A stretch of 40,318 nt of DNA from Gemmataceae bacterium (GTDB taxonomy: Bacteria > Planctomycetota > Planctomycetia > Gemmatales > Gemmataceae), in NCBI GenBank assembly GCA_019748295.1, contig JAIEPT010000138.1:1-40318 (forward strand), read 5' to 3'. The notes beneath the pieces were generated by a model. It made no database searches and was not told the origin of the DNA. It was given only the letters and a program-made list of their open reading frames with translations. Positions within the stretch are counted from its first letter, which is position 1. Every line of letters begins with the position of its first letter. Below, in pieces: positions 17,182-25,791 of the stretch. The position numbers and the translations under genes are program-made.

Positions 17182-18222
17182 ATGTCGCGATTGGCCGATG
17201 GACCTGAAATGCAAGCGAAGAACCGTCCCGCTGGCGATCTGCCGCCGATTCAAGACGTATTGGCAGTCGACAAAATATACCACGGCGACTCTCGCGAGTT
17301 GCTGAAACGCATCGCTCCCGGATCCGTGTCGCTCAGCTTCTGGTCTCCACCCTATTTCGTTGGAAAGAATTACGAAAAGGGCGTCACGTTCGACGAGTGG
17401 CGGACGATGCTGACTGAGGTCGTGAAGCTTCACGAACCAATTATAAAGCCGGGCGGGTTCATGGTCGTGAACATCGCGGACATTCTCTGCTTCTCCGATC
17501 CGACGATTCCGCGATTTCAGGCCGAGTCCTACGGGGCAAACAGGCTGCCGGTGCGACGGGAAGACATTCTCGCCGTCATGGCCGAGAACCCCGGCGCAAA
17601 CCGCCACGAAATTGCCCGGATTCTCGGCGTGAGCGAACAGACCGTCGACCGCCGCCTCAAGAACAACAACGTGCGCGGAGGCAAGTATGCTCCGCAGACA
17701 CGTGTGCATTTGGTAGGCTGTTTCTTGGAGAGCGCCGCCTACGAAGTGGGAATGCCCCTCTACGATCGCCGCGTGTGGGTCAAAGACCCGGCTTGGGAGA
17801 ACAGTCAATGGCACTCGAATTCGCTGCGTGCCGTGGACGAATTCGAGCACCTGTATTTTTTCTGGAAACCCGGCATCACGCAAGTGGATCGCAAGCGGCT
17901 GCATCGGGAAGAGTGGTCGCAATGGGGTTCGCGGGCTGTGTGGAACATCCGATCCGTCCGGGCTAACGACGACCATGAAGCCAAGTTTCCGCCGGAACTT
18001 CCCCGGCGGATGATCCGGCTGCTTACCGATCCAGGCGAATTGGTGCTCGATTGTTTTGTCGGAAGCGGTACGACGACGGCGGAAGCCATCCGTCACGAAC
18101 GCCGCTACATTGGCATCGACAAAGAAGAGAAATACGCAGCCTTGGCGACCAAAGCATGCGAGGCGGCATATTGCGACAGATTCGCCCTTTTCTCTGAAGC
18201 CGGCGAATCGAATGAGTATTGA
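17182..18222 (+). CDS. Type II DNA methyltransferase, beta class, probably N4-cytosine
   Basis: A 346-aa SAM-dependent DNA methyltransferase. Catalytic motif IV is SPPY (55-58), the form typical of N4-cytosine enzymes. The SAM-binding motif LDCFVGSGTTTAEA (289-302) comes after it, which is the beta-class order. FPPELP (269-274) precedes motif I as expected. Between them, at about 127-165, lies a helix-turn-helix-like segment (EIARILGVSEQTVDRRL) in the target-recognition region. The stop overlaps the next gene by 11 bp. With an SfiI-type nuclease partner, it should protect the host at a GGCC-containing interrupted site (inference). ATG at 17182 is the longest start; 17209 is possible. No strong ribosome site is seen. 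Confidence 0.9.
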   Translation: MSRLADGPEMQAKNRPAGDLPPIQDVLAVDKIYHGDSRELLKRIAPGSVSLSFWSPPYFVGKNYEKGVTFDEWRTMLTEVVKLHEPIIKPGGFMVVNIADILCFSDPTIPRFQAESYGANRLPVRREDILAVMAENPGANRHEIARILGVSEQTVDRRLKNNNVRGGKYAPQTRVHLVGCFLESAAYEVGMPLYDRRVWVKDPAWENSQWHSNSLRAVDEFEHLYFFWKPGITQVDRKRLHREEWSQWGSRAVWNIRSVRANDDHEAKFPPELPRRMIRLLTDPGELVLDCFVGSGTTTAEAIRHERRYIGIDKEEKYAALATKACEAAYCDRFALFSEAGESNEY

Positions 18223-18943
18223 TCCGAAAACGCTAGCTGCCCATCCCGATCGCGTAGCGATCCTCGAGAATATCGAGAAGGCGTCCACTCGGATGGTTTG
18301 CCAAGCGGTTCTGGACTTCTCGGAGATCGCAAAGAAGCAGTTCACGCTTGCCAAGGACTTGGCGGGAACCGTTGGCGAAGATGTGACCCGAGACGCAATG
18401 GATTCGATGGGGATGTCTCGCATCCCCACCGCGAGACTTATCGGCACAATCGACTACAAGCGGGCAGCCTATTGCTTCGATCCGTCCTACTCTATTCGCC
18501 AAGCCCTTCTCGTTGACTCGAAAGCCGAAAAAGGCGGAGTCGGCAACATGACCATCCAAATTGCCCAAACGTCTCTGCACGTCCGAATGGAGCTGCGCGG
18601 CAACATCATCGACGTGCCAGGCCAAGTCGAACAAGTGTTGGCGGTCGATGACGGCAGCTATCTGGCGACGACGATCTTCGTCAAGTACGGCTACGAAGTG
18701 CAGGGCAACGGAGACAACAAACTCAACGAAATTTACGTCGTCGCTCTGCCCAACGGGATGCTTCAGGACTTGTATAACCCGAGCGCGGCCGATGGAATAT
18801 GGATGGTAGGCAGAAACGCTCCGACGCTTATTAACGAAGACTTGCGGGTGCGGGTGAGTTTCGCGAAGCTCAAGGCCAAGAAAAAATGGCGCGTTCAGAG
18901 GATTGCGATTGATCCCGCAATTCGCTTTGCCTGGGAAGATTAG
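18212..18943 (+). CDS. SfiI-family type II restriction endonuclease
   Basis: A 243-aa protein that I recognise as an SfiI homologue (SfiI cuts GGCCNNNNNGGCC as a tetramer). Matching segments include GTIDYKR, QALLVDSKAEK, TTIFVKYGYEV, LNEIYVVALP, LYNPSAADG and the C-terminal WRVQRI. The PD-(D/E)xK site is visible as D81 plus D102-S-K104, spaced 21 residues as in SfiI (D79, D100, K102, from memory). The ATG at 18212 overlaps the methyltransferase stop, so the two genes are translationally coupled. The window next to it has no third R-M gene. Exact recognition sequence is inferred, not seen. Confidence 0.88.
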   Translation: MSIDPKTLAAHPDRVAILENIEKASTRMVCQAVLDFSEIAKKQFTLAKDLAGTVGEDVTRDAMDSMGMSRIPTARLIGTIDYKRAAYCFDPSYSIRQALLVDSKAEKGGVGNMTIQIAQTSLHVRMELRGNIIDVPGQVEQVLAVDDGSYLATTIFVKYGYEVQGNGDNKLNEIYVVALPNGMLQDLYNPSAADGIWMVGRNAPTLINEDLRVRVSFAKLKAKKKWRVQRIAIDPAIRFAWED

Positions 18944-19024
18944 ATTCTCGCTGTCGATGATCGCTCACGTTCATCGTCGCCGATTGCGTCGAAATGAAAC
19001 GCGATTCGACGAGTGCGGCGGGAA

Positions 19025-19057
19025 CCCAGGAGCTCGCTGCGCTCGCCCTTGGGCTTG
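19025..19057. repeat. Single arm of the CAAGCCCAGGGGCGA family (H4)
   Basis: 33 nt, CCCAGGAGCTCGC to GGGCTTG, matching the right arms of the full elements at 21281-21385 and 25678-25782. It begins about 80 bp after the endonuclease stop. The gap 18944-19248 also holds the terminator at 19183 and nothing else I can identify. Confidence 0.75.
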
Positions 19058-19182
19058 GTGTTCCCTGCACTGCTTTTTCCCTGGGAGGCGGTCGATCAGG
19101 AAGTCGGCGGAGGTGCGGCATTGCGGGTGCGTTTGGCCGGGGTAGACGAGGATCGTCTCGGCAAATGTCCGCTGCGCGCAGC

Positions 19183-19209
19183 AAAAAGGCCCGATCCGAG
19201 GATCGGGCC
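19183..19209 (-). terminator. Intrinsic terminator for the thioredoxin-like gene
   Basis: On the minus strand GGCCCGATCC pairs with GGATCGGGCC and is followed directly by TTTTT. It lies 40 bp beyond the stop of the minus-strand gene ending at 19249, between convergent genes. Confidence 0.8.
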
Positions 19210-19248
19210 TTCGCCGCCTTGGGGGTGGCGACGTCAGGTTACGTCAGG

Positions 19249-21135
19249 TTACTTCGCAGCTTTCTTGATCGTTTCCTCGAGATCGCCCACCTGCACCGTG
19301 CGGCTCACGACTTTGCCGTCGGGGCCGACGAGAAACAGGCTGGGCATCCCAAAGACTCCGTAGTGCATCGCCAGCGGGCTGCGGAGGCCGGTCTGGCCTT
19401 CCTTTCCCGCCTGAAAGACGTGGATGCCCGGGATCTGGTCCTTGCGGACGGTCTGGGCGCCGATGTTTTCCGCGTCGTCCAGATTGATGCAAACCAGTTC
19501 CAGGTTCGTGTTGTCGGCGAGGATCTTCTTCAGGCGAGCGAAGTCGCCAATGCAGGCGGTGCAACTGCTCGCCCAGTAATAGGCGACGACGAACTTCCCC
19601 TTCGATTGGGCGATGTCGTAGGTCTTGCCCGGGACGCCGAGCAGACCGGCGCTCAACTCGAAAGGTTGGCCCACCGAGTCGAGACGGCGGATGCAGCCCT
19701 TCGCCAGCGGAGCAAGGTGGCTCTCGCCGAAGTTGGCCGCGATCTGCTGATACCAACGTTTCGCTTCCTCGTCCTTGCCGTTGAACTCCGCCTGCATGGC
19801 GAGCTGTTGGCAAGCATCGGCCGCGTCTTCCGACTTGGGATAAGCGGTGACGAACTTGGCGAGCTGGTCGTTGTACTCGTCCTGAACCTTCGGCCCGGCT
19901 TTTTGGTCGCTGAGCTTGTTCGCGTAGCTCGCCCACAGCTTGCGGTAGGCGGCGTAGGGGGTGACCGGCGAGTTCGGAGCCTGCTTCTCGTACTGAGCGG
20001 CATAAGCCGCCAGTTGGGACATCATGGCTTCATCGCCGGCGACGGCGGCTTGAGACAGACCATCAAGGATCTGCTTCACCCATGTCTCATGCTGAGCCGG
20101 GCTGTGCGTGTCCTTGCCTTCTTGAATGATCTGCTGCACGAGGGCGATGCGTGCCTTGTAGTACTGGACCGCCTTGGGGTTCTTTGGATTCGTGAACTCG
20201 GCAGCGCTTTCGTCCAGCTTCAAAAGCTGGGCGAGCAGTTCGCGCATCTTCGGCGATTCAGGGGTGGTGTTCCCGCCGTTGCCAGGTTGCGGGTTGTCAG
20301 GTTCCGTCGTCGGCGAGCCTACCAGACGCCAAGCGAGGCCGACCTGAACCATCTCCGGCAGATGGAGGATATCGATCTTGTCCTTGTCATGCTGGAAAAG
20401 GATCGTGCGGCCGACGACCTTGAAGACGTCCTGCGGGGCCAATGCTTCGTCCGCGGGCCAAACGCCGGGGGCGCCGATCTCGACGCGGACAACCGTCGCC
20501 TTGGTGTAGGCCAGCAGCTTCTCGCGAGTCGCTTTGAAGCGAGCCTCGGCAGAAGCGAGGGCCTTCGTGATGCGGTCGCTTTCGGCCTGCGAAAACTTCA
20601 ACGCCTGCATGTCGCCATCCGTGATGAAGAGCGCCTTGAGGCGGGCGAAGTCGTTGGTCATCAGCGCGGTGAACGCTTCCTGGCCGGCTTCCTCGGCCGA
20701 AATCATGCGCCAGGAATCGATCTTGCCGTCCTGGTTGACGTCCACGCCCCACTTCATGCCGGCGGTGCCCATCCAGCGGAATTGATCCGGCGTCTGGTCG
20801 AAGTTGGAATCGACCTCGCGATAGACCTCCACGCCGTCCTTGTAGTAGGACCACATGTCGATCTGCTTGTCGCCGTTGGAATCGAAGAATTTGCGGACCG
20901 GTTGCTTCTTGGAGTCGAGCAGCATCCAGCCGCTGGAGCCTTGCTTGGCTCCGGAGACGAGTTTGACCTCGCAGCCGGCGAACTCGTCGGCGGCCGGGGT
21001 GGAAAGTTGAACGTCGTCGAACTTCGGCTTGAAGGCAAGCATCTGGGCGACGGTGGGCGCCGCCCACGCAGGGGCCGCCGTCAGCGCGACCAAGAAGGTC
21101 GCCGCCAGGCCCTTGATTACGGCTGTTTTCGCCAT
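19249..21135 (-). CDS. Secreted TlpA-like thioredoxin-domain protein with calcium-binding-like loops
   Basis: A 628-aa exported protein with a cleavable signal peptide (1-25, AAPAWA). The N-terminal region (about 90-160) has EF-hand-like loops, FDSNGDKQIDMW and VDVNQDGKIDSW. The middle is helical and repeat-like (tetratricopeptide-type hairpins, about 310-480). The C-terminal domain (about 485-625) is a TlpA/AhpC-type thioredoxin fold with CTAC at 525-528 and the cis-proline segment GMPSLFLV. It likely acts as a periplasmic thiol-disulfide protein. AAGGAG lies before the ATG at 21135, which also gives the signal peptide; the longer in-frame extension runs into the H4 repeat and is rejected. 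A terminator follows at 19183-19209. Confidence 0.9.
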   Translation of the reverse strand: MAKTAVIKGLAATFLVALTAAPAWAAPTVAQMLAFKPKFDDVQLSTPAADEFAGCEVKLVSGAKQGSSGWMLLDSKKQPVRKFFDSNGDKQIDMWSYYKDGVEVYREVDSNFDQTPDQFRWMGTAGMKWGVDVNQDGKIDSWRMISAEEAGQEAFTALMTNDFARLKALFITDGDMQALKFSQAESDRITKALASAEARFKATREKLLAYTKATVVRVEIGAPGVWPADEALAPQDVFKVVGRTILFQHDKDKIDILHLPEMVQVGLAWRLVGSPTTEPDNPQPGNGGNTTPESPKMRELLAQLLKLDESAAEFTNPKNPKAVQYYKARIALVQQIIQEGKDTHSPAQHETWVKQILDGLSQAAVAGDEAMMSQLAAYAAQYEKQAPNSPVTPYAAYRKLWASYANKLSDQKAGPKVQDEYNDQLAKFVTAYPKSEDAADACQQLAMQAEFNGKDEEAKRWYQQIAANFGESHLAPLAKGCIRRLDSVGQPFELSAGLLGVPGKTYDIAQSKGKFVVAYYWASSCTACIGDFARLKKILADNTNLELVCINLDDAENIGAQTVRKDQIPGIHVFQAGKEGQTGLRSPLAMHYGVFGMPSLFLVGPDGKVVSRTVQVGDLEETIKKAAK

Positions 21136-21280
21136 CCCCGGTCTCCTTATGCGTGAAAAAACAATCGGCTCTGCCTCTCTTACATCGGCAACCGGGACAA
21201 CCGTTGTTGACCTCAAGGGCGGAAAAACCGGCAGAATGCGAACTGCAATGGCGCAGGGAAGAGGGGCGAAATAAATCGCC

Positions 21281-21385
21281 CAAGCCCAGGGGCGAACGTA
21301 GTGAGCTCCTGGGTTCGGAGCGTCGGAAGAGCGATTTCGTTTCGGTCTGGATCCCAGGAGCTCGCTACGCTCGCCGCTGGGCTTG
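21281..21385. repeat. H4 inverted-repeat element
   Basis: Arms 21281-21313 and 21353-21385 match at 30 of 33 positions around a 39-nt centre. The centre is the reverse complement of the centre of the element at 25678-25782, so the two are whole copies in opposite orientation. The gap 21136-21462 between two minus-strand genes contains only this element. Confidence 0.85.
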
Positions 21386-21462
21386 GCGTGTGATTCAACG
21401 ATAACGCAACAAGCCGGGAAGCTCATTGCTCCCGGCTTGCGTATCGTTCCGACAGCTGTTCG

Positions 21463-22275
21463 CTAGTTCCCATTGTTGAACCGCACCGTCGGCTTGACGT
21501 TCGGGTTCGGGTTCGCCGGCGGGTTTTGGCCGGGGGCGGGCATGCGTTGCCATTGCCAGCCTTGGGGCAACGTCGGGTTCGGGAACGTCTGAGCGGTGAG
21601 CTGGGCGTTCGCATTCGCTTGAGGGAAGTCCCAGGAGATTTCGTTTTGGTTCGGCTTCAGGAACCAGATCTGCCGGGGCAGGCTGGTCTGCTGCAGAAAC
21701 ACCAAACGGGCCTTGGTGAACTCGGCCTGGTCGCGCTGCTGGATCGGGAAGACGTCGAGATAGTAGTAGTGGTCGTCGCGGCCGGAATAGACCATCTTGT
21801 AGCGCGACTTCGCGTCGGCCGCCTTCATGCCGAAGACGAACTGCAGGAAGTTGTCGTCGCCCACGCCCACGTTTTTGGGCAATTCGTAGACGCGGATCGC
21901 CTTATCGCTTGCGACGTACTCGTACACATGAGTGCCGTTGCAGACGAGCTTTTCGTAAACGTCGGGCCGATCCTTGCGGACCAATTCAAGGCTTGCCCGG
22001 GGCGCCGTCTTCGCGGCAACGCTGCCCTTCATGAAGCGGACGCTGCCTTCGTATTTCTCGACGGTGTTGTAGACCTTGTCTTTGGTCGTGCGATGGCAGG
22101 TCGCCTGGAAGCTGTCGATCTGGCCCATCGCCTTTTCCCAGCGATCGAGAATGATATCGACCGGATCGGCCTGAGCAGGTGGCGCGGGGGGCTGCGACGG
22201 CGGTTGCGGCGGCATTTGAGCCGAGGCCAGCGAGACGCCGAGCAACAGGGTCGCGGCGGCGAGGGGGAAACGCAT
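21463..22275 (-). CDS. TIGR03009 family secreted protein
   Basis: A 270-aa planctomycete-specific family member. Signal peptide 1-19 (LLLGVSLASAQ), then a Pro/Gln-rich linker (about 20-36), then the conserved domain with WEKAMGQIDSFQATCHRTTKDKV, EKYEGSVRFMKG, the LQFVFGMKAADAKSRYKM segment, YYYLDVFPIQQRDQAEFTKARLVF and LPRQIWFLKPNQNEISWDF. The pattern of a basic strand-rich sheet resembles LolA/LolB lipoprotein-carrier folds, but that is a fold-level impression. The tail is Pro/Asn-rich. GGAG lies nine bases before the ATG. Function unknown. Confidence 0.9.
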   Translation of the reverse strand: MRFPLAAATLLLGVSLASAQMPPQPPSQPPAPPAQADPVDIILDRWEKAMGQIDSFQATCHRTTKDKVYNTVEKYEGSVRFMKGSVAAKTAPRASLELVRKDRPDVYEKLVCNGTHVYEYVASDKAIRVYELPKNVGVGDDNFLQFVFGMKAADAKSRYKMVYSGRDDHYYYLDVFPIQQRDQAEFTKARLVFLQQTSLPRQIWFLKPNQNEISWDFPQANANAQLTAQTFPNPTLPQGWQWQRMPAPGQNPPANPNPNVKPTVRFNNGN

Positions 22276-22575
22276 CGGTTCCGTCTCCTAAACCAAATCG
22301 AGTCGGGCCCCGGCACGGAAGGCTGGAGCGGACCCAAGTTATAGCATGGCCGTTTCGCAACGAAAAAGAGCGGTTTCGGCCGCACACAACTATAACCGCA
22401 CCGGCAATCCCCGCTTGAGGAAAACAAGGCGATCCGCGCAAAACAGAGGATGCGGAGAACCGGATGCGCCCGTCGGCACGCAGGCGTAAGGTGGGGAGTA
22501 TGGGGATAGCGGCGAAAATTTACACGTGTGGCGGCTGCTTTCTCCGCTCTCCCTTCAAAACGAAGCGTTGCGTGC

Positions 22576-22636
22576 CATGCTTGGGCGGGTTCCTGGCCAG
22601 GTCCAGCAAATTGACCGCTTTCACCGCCCAAGCATG
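22576..22636 (+). repeat. H1 covarying hairpin, copy b
   Basis: Arms CATGCTTGGGCGG and CCGCCCAAGCATG, fully complementary, around a 35-nt spacer. Reads GTGCCATGC on the plus strand and faces copy c. Copies b and c are separated by 43 bp that also recur beside other copies. The gap 22276-22833 contains no gene besides these two elements. Confidence 0.85.
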
Positions 22637-22679
22637 CCCCTAGACCGAAATCTCGGAAGCCAAGCGTTCGGAAGCTTCA

Positions 22680-22740
22680 CATGCTTCGCCGGCGGAAGGG
22701 GAGGCATTGAAGAGCCCGGCCAGGGACCCGGCGAAGCATG
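22680..22740 (-). repeat. H1 covarying hairpin, copy c
   Basis: Arms CATGCTTCGCCGG and CCGGCGAAGCATG, fully complementary, around a 35-nt spacer. Opposite orientation to copy b. An ATG inside its right arm opens a frame into the DUF1549 gene, but the repeat is not coding. Confidence 0.85.
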
Positions 22741-22833
22741 GCACACATGCGAAGACCGCGAACTCCTTCCGACGAAACCTTACCGGCCTTCGCCAGGTAT
22801 ATATTCCATACGCTCCTCTCGGATGCGACATTC

Positions 22834-24432
22834 ATGTGGGCACGCAATCTTCTCTTCGTCGGCTTTCTCCTCGGCGGCAGCGCTGCCTTGCTGGGCAACC
22901 TGTTGCCCGCGAAAGCGAGGCCGACGCATGGACACGCTCCACCGCCTGTTGCCGAATATGCCGACACGCTCAACGCGGTCAATTTGGAACTGCGGAAGCA
23001 ATGGGCGGAGCAGAAACTCACCCCCACGACCGCGGCCCCGGACCTTGCGATCGCACGCCGGCTATCCCTCGCCCTCACCGGCACCGTGCCTTCGCTGGAA
23101 GAAATCCGCTCCTTCGAAAGCCGGCCGGCTGAGCAACGCATCGACAACTATCTCGAAGGCATCTTGCAGGATCGCCGTTTCGCCGACTACTTCGCGGAAC
23201 GCCTCACGCGGACGTTCGTCGGCACCGAAGATGGGCCGTTCATCGTGTTTCGTCGTCGCCGATTCCGGTCCTGGATCAGCGACGAACTGACGAAGCATCG
23301 GCCCTACGATGAAATCGTCCGCGAACTGATCGCCAGCGAAGGCCTGTGGACCGATAAGCCGCCGACGAACTTCGTCACGGTCACGTTCGATCCCGAAAAG
23401 AAGAAGGTCGATGCCGAACGCCTGGCGGCCCGCGTGGCGCGTGCGTTTCTCGGCATCCGCATCGATTGCGCCCAGTGCCACGACCATCCGTTCCAGGATT
23501 GGAAGCAGCAAGACTTCCATCGGCTGGCCGCGTTCTTCGGGCAAACGCATCAGGGCTTCACCGGCATCTACGACGGCGACGGGGAGCACGAACTGGAGAA
23601 TCGCCGCACGGGTGAGAAGACGCCGGTCCAGCCGCAAGTGCCTTTCGAGCCGAATCTGGTTCCCCAAGATGGGACACGCCGGCAGAAGCTGGCGGCGTGG
23701 CTCACCGATGCCCGCAATCCCGCCCTCGCCCGCGCCATGGTCAATCGCGTCTGGGCGCTGATGTTCAGCCGGCCTTTGGTTGATCCTGTGGACGATCTGG
23801 GCAGCGTCGAAAAATTGCCGAAGGTGTTGACGATCCTTGCGGACGACTTCGCTTCGCACGGCTACGACCTGCGTCGATTGATCCGCCTGATCGCTGCCAC
23901 GGAAGCGTTTCGGCGCGACAGCAAATCGGATGGGGAAATCACCGAGGCACATGAAGCGACATGGGCCGCGTTTCCGTTGACGCGTCTGCGGCCCGAGCAA
24001 GTCATCGGGGGCCTGCTTCAGGCAGGATCATTGCCCACGATCACGGAAGAGTCGCACATCATCACTCGCCTCACTCGCTATGCAGGCGAGAAGGATTTCG
24101 TCGAACGCTACGGCGACCCGGGCGAAGACGAGTTCGACACGCGGGCGGGGACCATCCCGCAACGGCTGCTGCTGATGAACGGCGTCATCGTGCATGATCG
24201 GATCAAGGAGGATTTCTTCAACGCGTCCTCCCGTATCGCGGACCTGTCCCCCAGCGACGCCAAGGCGGTTGAAACTGCTTACCTTGCGGTCCTAACTCGC
24301 CGACCGACTGCGGAGGAGCAGCAGCATTTCGAAGCGCGTCTCGTGGGCATTCAAGGGGACGACCGAAAACGCCGGATGACTGATCTCTATTGGACGCTGC
24401 TCAATTCGACGGAGTTCTCATGGAACCATTAA
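22834..24432 (+). CDS. DUF1549/DUF1553 domain secreted protein
   Basis: A 532-aa planctomycete protein lacking the cytochrome domain of the larger relative at 1071-4337. Signal/anchor segment 1-28 (NLLFVGFLLGGSAALLG), DUF1549 (about 50-260) with the CAQCHDHPF motif at 212-220, and DUF1553 (about 275-520) with TDARNPALARAMVNRVWALMFSR, FASHGYDLRRLIRLIAAT and LTRRPTAEEQQHF. Start is chosen at MWARN because it gives an export signal; the upstream in-frame ATG at 22738 lies in the H1 repeat. The stop overlaps the start of the DUF1501 gene by 13 bp, the usual planctomycete pairing. Biochemical role unknown. Confidence 0.9.
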   Translation: MWARNLLFVGFLLGGSAALLGNLLPAKARPTHGHAPPPVAEYADTLNAVNLELRKQWAEQKLTPTTAAPDLAIARRLSLALTGTVPSLEEIRSFESRPAEQRIDNYLEGILQDRRFADYFAERLTRTFVGTEDGPFIVFRRRRFRSWISDELTKHRPYDEIVRELIASEGLWTDKPPTNFVTVTFDPEKKKVDAERLAARVARAFLGIRIDCAQCHDHPFQDWKQQDFHRLAAFFGQTHQGFTGIYDGDGEHELENRRTGEKTPVQPQVPFEPNLVPQDGTRRQKLAAWLTDARNPALARAMVNRVWALMFSRPLVDPVDDLGSVEKLPKVLTILADDFASHGYDLRRLIRLIAATEAFRRDSKSDGEITEAHEATWAAFPLTRLRPEQVIGGLLQAGSLPTITEESHIITRLTRYAGEKDFVERYGDPGEDEFDTRAGTIPQRLLLMNGVIVHDRIKEDFFNASSRIADLSPSDAKAVETAYLAVLTRRPTAEEQQHFEARLVGIQGDDRKRRMTDLYWTLLNSTEFSWNH

Positions 24433-25667
24433 TCAACCGTCGCGGTTTCGTGAAGCTGGCGAGCCTCGCCGGCGCCGGCTGGATGACGCCGTTGGGAGCA
24501 GCGCTCGCGCAAGACGCCGAGCGCCGTCGCGAGCCGGCTCAATCCGTCATCATGCTGTGGCTTGGCGGCGGGGCGAGCCAACTGGAAACCTTCGATCCGC
24601 ATGCGGGCGCCGCGATCGGCGGCGAAGTGCGGGCGATCGACACGTCCGTAAGAGGCATCCAACTCGCGTCCACCATGCCGCGCACCGCCGAGATGATGGA
24701 TTCGATCGCGGTCGTTCGCTCCCTGGTCAGCAAGGAAGGGGATCACGAACGCGGCACTTCCATGGTGAAGAACGGGTACCGTCCTGATCCCACTGCCGTC
24801 TATCCATCCATTGGCGCCATCGTCTGCCATGAACTGCCGCGCGGCAACGTCGAGATTCCGCGACACGTTTCCATCCTGCCGGGACGCTGGCCAAGCCGTG
24901 GCGGTTTCCTCGGCGACGACTACGATGCCTTCCGCACCGGCGATCCGATCAATCCGCTCCCCGACGTCAGCGCCCATGTGCCGCGCGAACGGGACGATTC
25001 GCGGGCGAGGGACCTGGATGTCGTCGAACGCGCCTTCGCCCGCGGCCGGCGCGTGCAGGGGACGCTGCATCAGGAGACGGTCCGCACCGCTCGCACGATG
25101 ATGCGATCCGAGCAACTGCGTGCTTTCGACGTCTCGCAGGAACCCTTGCAACTTCGCCGCGACTACGGCGAGACTCCCTTTGGCCGGGCATGCCTGGCAG
25201 CGCGTCGTCTGATAGAAGTTGGAGTCCGCTGCGTCGAGGTGACGCTCGAAGGCTGGGACAGCCATGTCGACAATCACAAGCTGCAATCGGATTCGGCCGC
25301 GATTCTCGATCCCGCGTTCGCCGCCCTGGTCCGCGATCTGCGCACGCGCGATTTGCTGAAACGCACGATTGTTATCGTCGCCACCGAGTTCGGCCGCACG
25401 CCGCGAATCAATCCGCTGGGCGGCCGCGACCATTGGCCCAACGGTTTCAGCATCGCCCTCGCCGGCGGCGGCATCCGCGGCGGCCAAGTCGTCGGAGCCA
25501 CCGACCCGGAAGGCACGCGCGAACCGACGAATCCCGTGAATGTCGAGGATATTCACGCCACGGTGCTGACCGCGCTCGGCATCGACCCCGCGAAAGAGAA
25601 CATCTCTCCCGCACGCCGGCCGATTCGCTTGAGCAGCGGCCGGCCCGTGGCGGCGCTGCTGTCGTAA
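24420..25667 (+). CDS. DUF1501 domain protein, Tat-exported
   Basis: A 415-aa protein of the alkaline phosphatase/sulfatase-like superfamily. The N-terminus has a twin-arginine signal, NRRGFVKLASLAGAGW, ending near AALAQ. Family features: IMLWLGGGASQLETFDPH near residue 45, GDHERGTSMVKNGY, VEVTLEGWDSHVDN, IVIVATEFGRTPRIN and GGRDHWPNGFSIALAGGGIRGGQVVG. These supply the metal-binding Asp/His set. Translationally coupled to the DUF1549/DUF1553 gene; products of such pairs are thought to work together at the cell surface. Substrate unknown. Confidence 0.93.
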   Translation: MEPLINRRGFVKLASLAGAGWMTPLGAALAQDAERRREPAQSVIMLWLGGGASQLETFDPHAGAAIGGEVRAIDTSVRGIQLASTMPRTAEMMDSIAVVRSLVSKEGDHERGTSMVKNGYRPDPTAVYPSIGAIVCHELPRGNVEIPRHVSILPGRWPSRGGFLGDDYDAFRTGDPINPLPDVSAHVPRERDDSRARDLDVVERAFARGRRVQGTLHQETVRTARTMMRSEQLRAFDVSQEPLQLRRDYGETPFGRACLAARRLIEVGVRCVEVTLEGWDSHVDNHKLQSDSAAILDPAFAALVRDLRTRDLLKRTIVIVATEFGRTPRINPLGGRDHWPNGFSIALAGGGIRGGQVVGATDPEGTREPTNPVNVEDIHATVLTALGIDPAKENISPARRPIRLSSGRPVAALLS

Positions 25668-25677
25668 CTTCATCCGC

Positions 25678-25782
25678 CAAGCCCAGGGGCGAGCGCAGCG
25701 AGTTCCTGGGTTCCAGACCGAAATGACGTCTCTCTTCCGACACTCCGATCCCAGGAACTCGCTGCGCTCGCCCCTGGGCTTG
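25678..25782. repeat. H4 inverted-repeat element, perfect arms
   Basis: Arms 25678-25710 and 25750-25782 are perfect 33-nt inverted repeats around a 39-nt centre. It follows the DUF1501 stop by 10 bp and ends 9 bp before a TATAAT box, so it may end one transcript and precede the next. Confidence 0.88.
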
Positions 25783-25791
25783 GGGCACGGG

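Noticed and set aside
17182..18222. Methyltransferase as an N6-adenine enzyme
   Set aside because: The motif is SPPY rather than DPPY/NPPY, and the SfiI-type partner favours cytosine-N4; not excluded by sequence alone.
16927..18447. 506-codon minus-strand open frame
   Set aside because: Antisense to the permease end and the restriction-modification genes.
18994..21156. 720-codon plus-strand open frame
   Set aside because: Antisense to the TlpA-like gene, which has a signal peptide, CTAC motif and terminator.
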